A stretch of 64,000 bases of DNA, taken from positions 930,001 through 994,000 of the forward strand of contig JARGXX010000006.1 in assembly GCA_030374765.1 (NCBI GenBank). Reading direction: 5' to 3'. Positions 57,634 to 64,000 of this stretch are shown piece by piece; within the stretch, counting starts at the first letter, position 1, and each line of letters starts with the position of its first letter. A program made the translations under genes and the position numbers. The notes under the pieces are model-generated. The model made no database searches, was not told the origin of the DNA, and worked only from the letters and a program-made list of their open reading frames with translations. This DNA comes from Agarophyton chilense. Taxonomy: Eukaryota > Rhodophyta > Florideophyceae > Gracilariales > Gracilariaceae.

Positions 57634-59520
57634 GTGCGTTTTTCAGGAAGTTTGTCTACAGATACTGCCTTTATTGGCCCTCTCTTTGACGAAGGTGCCC
57701 CATACAGTGGTCTCTGTTTCCAAGAACTGTTATTGGTTCGACGCTTCGATTGCTCCCATTGGAATGGAACTCTGGATCCATTACCGAATTCCATTCTTGA
57801 CACACCTTGTTGGCATTACGGTAAAGGTGATCACGGCAGTGAGGCACGCCCAATCCTAATATCCATCGTGCTCCGGGTTATAACTGACATTGATAATTAT
57901 TTGAACATCCGCCACCTGGTGATCGAATGTTCTTCGCGGTGGGTCAAAGGCCGTAACTTTACGAAGCACTGCAATATCATCCATCTCCGCTGCAATGCTT
58001 TACAGCTACCAAGAACTGGGTCTGGTTTGAACGAGGTGACTCTCAACCATCATGGCATGAATTTCTATACTCCTCGAAAGACATTCACGTTTCTCGCTCT
58101 TCTACATCCAGGGGCTAACGTCTCTCGTCTGTTCTGCGCCACTGCTACTCTTACCGAATTCTTGACAGACCGCCCTTGATATGAAACGAAGCAAATCGTG
58201 GATAAACTGCACAAACATGTATGTGGTCTCGCTTCATACACTGATATCAAGATATTGCTACAACGTAACCAACTATGGAGTGATGCAGTACACAAGTATT
58301 TGTTTCGTACTTTAGAAGAATATATTAGCTGTACAACTACCGCTCGCCCTCAACCCGCTCGTAGGGTGTCCATCAACTCGTTGTCCCATAATTTTAACGA
58401 AATGGTTTGCATTGATCACCTTTTCTTGTATGAGGTATGCGTATTTCTTGCAATGGACTCTGCCTCTCGATATTCATCCGGGCTCACAGTGCCCAACACA
58501 TCCATGAACAGTGCTGTCCAATCGTTCGAAACAGTATGGCTATCTCAGTTTTGGACTCCTGATTCCAAGCTCTCTCATCCTGCGTTTCATAACGAACCCT
58601 TCACTAACTACCTCAAATCTTTCGGTATCACGCCTCGTCCGATCCCCCTCCCCCCCAAGCCACAACAAAAACTAGCTCGAATCTAAGCACAAAGTGATCC
58701 GAGACGTCTTCAAATATCTTAAGCGTTCTACAGGCCCCTCTAACGACACACATGTTCCTATTCGGATCCAGCAAGCATTACGCCTCTGCAACGACCTGTA
58801 CGACAACGATATGCTATCTGCACATGAATTGGCGAAAGGGTACACACGTCCGGTTACGTCTCACGCTAGGCTGATATTAGTACCAGACGATATCGTTAAA
58901 GCCCATGAAGCCCTCGTCGCTAAGCGAAAGCTCACCTTGATTCTTCGATCAAAAGCAACCAAGGACATTCCCTTGTCTTCCGGAGACCTGATGCAGGTTT
59001 TTGTGCATCAACAACATCAGAAACGTAGAGGCTGGTCGTGACCTAAGCTGGCTCTCTCCTACAATCCCAAAAGCCGCACAGTTACTGTTCCATTAGCTAA
59101 CGTTCGTAAAGTGTGCGATGATATCGAAGACACCCGCCCTGTGGTCAGCAAAGACAAACTAGCTGGGAAAATACAAGAAGCATTGGATGAAATGTATTCT
59201 GCTGTCCACATCGAAATCAATGATGCTGTGAATGAGTCTTCAGATACAGATTGCTCTGAGGTCGATGCCCCTCAGATCGATACTGTAGATGCTAGTTGCT
59301 CTCCGCCTTCCTTCGCGTGGGAACCTAACTATGTTTCCGATCCGCCTGAGGAGGTCCACATTTACTGCTTCTGCTACCAAGCCTCCTTCTGTAGACGATT
59401 CAATCAAAGTGTTTTGTGTTGGTGCAAGTGCCTATGCTGTCACTGAAAACCAAATGTGCAGGAGAGCATGGGCTGTTTTGGAGGGTGCCTCTGGAAAAGC
59501 GCATATGCGTATCAGCCGGA
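57634..59520 (+). pseudogene. E5 protease and integrase, degenerate
   Basis: Protease: FIGPLFDEGAPYSGL (the D-x-G-A site). Integrase zinc region: LHKHVCGLASYTDIKILLQR and later TLEEYISC, where the first Cys of the CxxC is Tyr. Core: NFNEMVCIDHLFLYEVCVFL, a catalytic-Asp region, and AMDSASRYSSGL. C-terminal pieces are at 58694-59041 and 59111-59531, with SAHELAKGYTRPV and IPLSSGDLMQVFV. Stops at about 58179, 58686 and 59041 break the frame. Confidence 0.7.
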
Positions 59521-59526
59521 CCTCAA

Positions 59527-60068
59527 TGTGAACTCGTGCTGTGATTGGCTACTGCTAATATGCACCTGCAATGTGGTGTGTACAAGTGGTATGGCACTAT
59601 TAGGATTTTCTGGAGTACATGGGTGTACGTTGTCTACTTGTACTATTGTGCATGCTGTTCAGGATGTACAGCTGGTGTACTATGTACACGTCTCACAAAG
59701 TGTAACGAATGTACTTGAAGAAGAGCGTGTCATGTGCATTACCGAAGACTTAGTGTACTGTGCTGGAAGGTGAACGTGTATGGAGGCGGATTGCAAGAAG
59801 CGTGTGCTGGCATATTGAATTTGTGCCCACGTCAGTGTAATGATGTGATGTGCACTGTTGTATTGCCTTGTTGTGTGCTGCAATGAACTTTGGCTAGGGT
59901 TAATGTCGTGCTTGAATATGATTGGTAGTATTGGGTGTCCCTGCTTTGTAGTCTAGGGTTTACTCTGGGTTGGCGTCTAGTTGGCTGACATTTTGGAGTA
60001 GTATATAAGTGAAAGTTTGAGCGCCTCCAAGTTAATCCGAGCTAGAGCTGGCGAACTTTCCTTTCATC
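59527..60068. mobile_element. Insertion in E5, likely a solo LTR (TSD CCTCAA)
   Basis: The sequence starts TGTGAACTCG, contains a TATA-like AGTATATAAGTG (about 59999), and has TG-rich, non-coding composition unlike its neighbours. CCTCAA occurs at 59521-59526 and again at 60069-60074. Removing the insert with one CCTCAA copy brings the frame before it (...ISRTS) in phase with the frame after it (TFPSGFSFPSFCSLDNLYY). The right end is TTTCATC rather than a canonical CA, so the element type is uncertain. Confidence 0.65.
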
Positions 60069-60074
60069 CCTCAA

Positions 60075-60241
60075 CATTTCCTTCCGGCTTTTCCTTTCCA
60101 TCATTTTGTTCCCTCGATAATTTGTATTACCCTGGTACCGTGATGTGGTTTACTTCTCAAACCAATATGCACACTGTTAGATATGAAGACGGAGCGAAGG
60201 AGGTTACTGACTTTCAATCCAAAAGCTGGCGTTTTCCCTAA
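60075..60241 (+). pseudogene. E5 Tudor/chromo-like segment
   Basis: The residues around LYYPGTVMWFTSQTNMHTVR and YEDGAKEVTDFQSKSWRF fit a small beta-barrel (Tudor/chromo-like) domain at the integrase end: YYPGTV, then HxVxYxDG, then a Trp. A stop follows at 60239-60241. In other elements such domains steer insertion toward chromatin marks. Confidence 0.45.
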
Positions 60242-60588
60242 GATAATGCCACCCAGGGTGGTAATGATTCTACACCAAACGCTATTTCCTCTGCGTCCTC
60301 TCTAAGCACTGAAACCGAGTCCTCTGTGTCACCCGACACCCCTCCTCATGTCTCCGCTTCAAAAGTACAGGGGTCACCTGGCAACGGTCTTGTCCAAACT
60401 GAACAAAAGACTATAGCAGATATCTATAGTGTTCTAGTATCCAAAGAATTCATTCTACACCAGTCTCATGGTATGCCTCACTTTGTTAATGAAAATTCAT
60501 ACTGCAAAGAAGAGCTTGCTTTCAAAAAGACAGTCTGAGAAGTCCCACCGCCCCAAATTCCAGAAGACGCAATATTATACGTATTCAC

Positions 60589-61951
60589 ATGTTCTACAAG
60601 ATCAAGAATTACAATGACTCATCAATGGTTTTGAAGGATCGAATCGCTTCTCACCGTAACGAAGACAAGCATAAACATGATCTGAAGACTGATTCTGCCA
60701 AATATCCACCGGTTGGTATCCGTATACTGTTATCCATTTTCAATATTCATCACTGGGTGCTCGCCAAGATCGATTTCAAGAGTTCTTTTCTCCAAACTGG
60801 TGACGCTACCAGTGATGTCTACATGATCCACCAACTCTAATGTATTACGAGTCACATTTTTATTGGTTGCTTCTTACTGCGGCATATGGTTTCGTCAATG
60901 ATAGTGACAAATGGAAATAGCTTAGCGACAACCTGTTGCGCTCAGCTAGCTTTAGGCAGCCGGGGTGGGTTCCCCAGCCTTTCGACCGAACTATTGATGA
61001 AAAGCTAACCTATGTTGCGGTCAAGGTTGTCGATGATGTTCTGTTTTCAGCTTCGCGTTTGAATATTGAAGATGTTATTCGGCAGATACAACGCGACTAT
61101 CAGCCTGGAATTATTGTTTTCGGGCCCGGTACTTTTCAATTTTACGGTGTAACTGTTAAACAGGGCAAAGATTTTTCTGTCAGGGTGTATGGAAACTACA
61201 AAAAGAAAATATTTGAAGCATTTCCCATCCACCGCAACCGCCGTAGACAGTTCGATGAGCCTTCGAATGCTCTCGAGCTCTCTTCGTTCCGCTCTCCCAA
61301 CAGCCCTAAAGGGTGGCTAGAAATAGCTGCATCTCCCTCATGTGCTACAGCGTCCAGTTTGCTTCAACGAAAAGGCTCCCTTAGGATGGTGAGTGATATT
61401 GTGACACAATTTAATGTGCTACAAAACCTGAAGAAACGAGGAACATTCTCTCGCTACCAATGTCCTCCAAAAGAAACATATGATTTCTCCGTACTTCTTT
61501 TTCGGATCCTAGCTGCACTGTTGACCATGGTCGACTTGGCTTCGTGACAGGACTTTTGTTCGGAAAGTTTTAAGATATTTCTGTTTTCCACCCTATGCTT
61601 TGGTGTTCACAAAAGTCACGAAGGCCTGTGAAATCTATTGGTTCTGCCAAGATAGTAGCTGCAAGCGAAACCATTGACAATGGCAAAGTTCTAACTAACG
61701 CATATCGCAATCTCCTGGAAGTCGAAGTGAGTCTACACATTGTCGTCGACTCTAAAAACCTTTTTGACACACTATCTAATTTTCGTAACGCTGCGGATTG
61801 GTCGATTCGTGCCGATGTAAGCGTCATTCGTTAGGAATTCGAGATGCACAATGTGTCTCTAATGATTTGGATACCAGGAAAACTTAACTTGGCTGATCCC
61901 CTGGCGAAGCTTGATAAAACTCTTTGCAACGACTTAGATCTTTTGCTATAA
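60589..61951 (+). pseudogene. E5 reverse transcriptase and RNase H, degenerate
   Basis: RT: ASHRNEDKHKHDLKTDSAKY and IDFKSSFLQTGDATSDVYM (60589-60840); a frame break; then AVKVVDDVLFSASRLNIEDV with the VDD catalytic pair, and FGPGTFQFYGVTVKQGKDFS (60936-61547). RNase H: RPVKSIGSAKIVAASETIDN, LHIVVDSKNLFDTLSNFRNA and WIPGKLNLADPLAKLD (61595-61951). Stops are present at 60838, 61545 and 61832. The sequence keeps family motifs, so decay is moderate. Confidence 0.75.
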
Positions 61952-62130
61952 CTCGGCTCTATCCCCATCGACAATTTATCATCTGAGATACGCCTCTTTT
62001 GATTAGTCGACTGGATACGGGTGTTTTCTACATTTCCACTCGTGTTCTATGTTGCATTTCTCTAATTGGATAATTAAAAAGAGTATAAACTCTGGTTTCT
62101 TTGTGTGATATCGCCACTTGGACCGCCTAA

Positions 62131-62417
62131 TGTGTTTCCTAGTATCAAATGCTGTGATGGACGATATCGCTTACTATGTTGTTATCGCCTACTATGTTAT
62201 GATGGCTGCAAGTCCTTTGTCGTGAGTTTTCGATTAGGCATGATCGCTTGGTTGTGTGTCTGTTTCGAACTTTCATTTGGTTCTGTACTACTTATAAGCT
62301 ACACCTTGGCTTCGTCTGAGACTCTGCCCAGGAGTAAAGACGGCACCGTTCCAAAGACTGTCTATTTGTTACTATAAACGTTCTTTAGATCTTTTCTTCT
62401 GTTGTTCCAGCCTTTCG
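62131..62417 (+). repeat. E5 3' LTR
   Basis: This is the 287-bp partner of the 5' LTR, TGTGTTTCCTAG to CCAGCCTTTCG. Confidence 0.88.
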
Positions 62418-62489
62418 TTATAATGCAGTGCATGTGCCCGGGATCAAATACGATAAAATACTGTCCCGGGATACTTTAACCCTAAACAT

Positions 62490-63380
62490 GGACAACCCGT
62501 ACTGCATGTCGTAGATGAATCCAAACTTTTTCTGCCGTCACTTTCCTGAACAAAGTCGATTCCGAAACTGTTTGGATGGCATTTCCCAGATGTCGGACTC
62601 ATTTATAGGCAGGCTAACCAGATTTGCTACGCATCGACTAAGGCAGTAGCTTTGTCTCCAAGGAATTCACAGGAAGCGCAAAGTGTTTTGGAATAAAGAT
62701 ATACGAATCACCAATTAAAAGTCCAGCGGCAATGTCTCATTTATAAGTATATCTCGAACCACTACGTATCAAGTTAATAAAACTTAAAATCAAACCTTCC
62801 AAACACAGAAAACAAGTCTTCATTGCAGATGGCATTGTTTTCTCTCAACAGTACTATGGGAACCGAAGGATTATGCCCAATGCTTTTGGTTTTCACAACT
62901 GTCTCTGGAACCAGCGCGAACTCTACCATCATCAGAAATTCTCGTAAGGGAAAAAGCAATCGACAGCGCAATGAAACAAGTACAGGAAGAACATTCAAAA
63001 CGCCAAGTGGATTTCGTTCTGAAATACAGAGGACCGTACGGCATCGACTGAAAGAAGCTGGGCATTCTGAGGTTTTGATCACCAGTACGGGTATATCGGG
63101 AGTCCACCGATTCTTTTCAAGATCTTTTCTCTTTCGTGAAAAAAAGACGGAGACACTGTATTTGTACAGTTGCCATACGAGCGCAATATCTTTTGAAGGT
63201 AGGTTGTGAAGCCGGCGGAAGACATAATCAGGAACCATTTTAAGGCATTCAAAAGTTCTGGAATCCTTTCCAAAGAGGTTCCCGTTGAACAGATCCTGAT
63301 TCATAAACAGGACTTTGCCCTTGCCACACCCTCTGATGCACACACGTTCGTTTCATATCGAATGAAAAGGTAGTAGGCAT
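62490..63380 (+). pseudogene. Copia integrase relic (fungal-type), frameshifted
   Basis: Plus-strand fragments appear across frames: VLHVVDES-like integrase core remains near 62500; ALFSLNSTMGTEGLCPMLLV (62823); an AIDSAMKQVQEEHSKRQVDF-type block near 62950; GPYGIDE; and a final QLPYERN-like stretch before 63200. These match the fungal-type copia integrase order (core, GPEGLxPxLLVFG, RAKAIDxAM, GPxG). Stops and shifts are many. It begins soon after the E5 LTR and is followed by the RT relic at 63433. Confidence 0.5.
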
Positions 63381-63432
63381 TGCCTCAGAACCAGAAAGAG
63401 GATAAATATATGGAACTCGTTCTCTAGAACTA

Positions 63433-63830
63433 TTGAAACGGACCCGGGATGGAGAAGTAACAGAGAAGTTACGACTGATTGCCCATAATTACCATGATAT
63501 CAACTGCAGTTTTATTGCCAAAAAGTTCCAACCATCTCTAAGCTTTGAAAACGTATCGACCTCACCATTTACGCCATGCAAGATGATGCCACAGCGTAAA
63601 AAGGTGATATTACCCAACCATAGGTCCAAAGTTGATCATCATTCGAACACAATGTATCTTTCAGATCCTAGCAGAAATTAATTCACCGTACGACAAGGTC
63701 TTTTTGTTACTGAAACCGATATATGGATTACTCGATGCTGGACTACATTGGTTCTTAACCTACACTACAAAGAAAAAACGAAAACTAAACATAAAGAACT
63801 GTACTGAGGTGAAATGAATCCTTTATTGCC
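63433..63830 (+). pseudogene. Copia reverse transcriptase N-terminal relic
   Basis: Frame one reads KRTRDGEVTEKLRLIAHNYH and DINCSFIAKK; frame two (63632-63817) reads YDKVFLLLKPIYGLLDAGLH and WFLTYTTKK. The pattern (AHNYxD, SIATKxPTV, KPIYGLPESGLHW) is the fungal-type copia RT. It continues the integrase relic before it and may run past the window edge. Confidence 0.55.
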
Positions 63831-64000
63831 CCACGAAGAGTGGAAGAACTCCAAATATTGTGATACTATAGGTCGAGTACTCTTATGGTGTTGGAAATGC
63901 GAAATTTATTAAAAAAGAAGAATGAAGCACAAACCAGTTCCAGACAAAACCACAAAAACTTTTATTACCAAGAGCCAGATGCATTTTTAATGGATACAGG

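Larger units (their letters stand above)
56233..62417 (+). mobile_element. E5: copia-type LTR retrotransposon (GalEa/PyRE10G-like), degenerate
   Basis: LTRs at 56233-56519 and 62131-62417 (287 bp each) start TGTGTTT and match throughout, for example GATATCGCTTACTATGTT and CTGCAAGTCCTTTGTCGTGA. The primer-binding site is the initiator-tRNA anticodon type. Gag, protease-integrase, a Tudor/chromo-like segment, RT and RNase H follow on the plus strand. Motifs such as KIDFKSSFLQTGDA and VKVVDDVLFSAS are characteristic of the clade described from squat lobsters and red algae (GalEa, PyRE10G). No TSD was found. A solo insertion of about 542 bp lies at 59527. Confidence 0.85.

Noticed and set aside
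62774-63343. 189-residue minus-strand ORF
   Set aside because: It lies opposite the copia integrase relic on the plus strand, whose motifs are recognisable; the minus ORF has none.

Overview
This window reads as nuclear DNA of a eukaryote in which reverse-transcribing mobile elements occupy most of the sequence and a few short, intron-free host genes sit in GC-richer islands. There are no operons, Shine-Dalgarno sites or phage genes. The best guess for the host is a multicellular red alga. One copia element (56233-62417) resembles the GalEa/PyRE10G group reported from red algae and aquatic animals, and the host-gene candidates are uninterrupted ORFs separated by transposon clusters. This assignment is inference; no rRNA or organelle marker is present to confirm it.

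Layout. 1-14.7 kb: a copia-type reverse transcriptase relic on the minus strand is split by a Ty3/gypsy element (E1, 1629-10881, minus). The E1 3' LTR was itself hit by a solo LTR of the same family in the opposite orientation, with a perfect 5-bp duplication. A second copia-type relic and a cysteine-rich ORF follow. 14.7-21.5 kb: a copia element (E4, 14736-19182, minus) with matching LTRs, a 5-bp duplication and an initiator-tRNA anticodon-type primer site. Beside it is a plus-strand copia relic ending at a purine tract and LTR start. 21.5-27.6 kb: AT-rich DNA with integrase and gag relics and one small lysine-rich host gene. 27.6-33.1 kb: the best preserved element (E3, copia) with 140-bp LTRs, a near-perfect duplication and a 1342-codon gag-pol frame broken by one early stop. 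33.1-35.7 kb: a J-domain ORF runs in one frame into a Mutator-like N-terminal zinc-finger region, broken only by stops.

37.8-42 kb is the host gene island, with all three genes on the minus strand. One encodes a charged coiled-coil protein. The other two are secreted proteins that are clear paralogues, sharing six cysteines with nearly identical spacing; I do not recognise the family. 42.9-52 kb: a gag relic, then a second gypsy element (E2, plus) of the same family as E1, with an identical primer-binding site. Its pol frame carries seven nonsense mutations and no frameshift. 52-64 kb: an unknown ORF, a MITE-like foldback element, a copia RT/RNase H relic, a full copia element (E5, 56233-62417) that carries a nested insertion, and an integrase/RT relic that runs off the window end.

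Every large element has at least one stop or frameshift, so the region is a nested graveyard with E3 as its youngest member. Insertion order can be read in several places: the solo LTR after E1, E1 after the relic it splits, and the 59.5-kb insert after E5.
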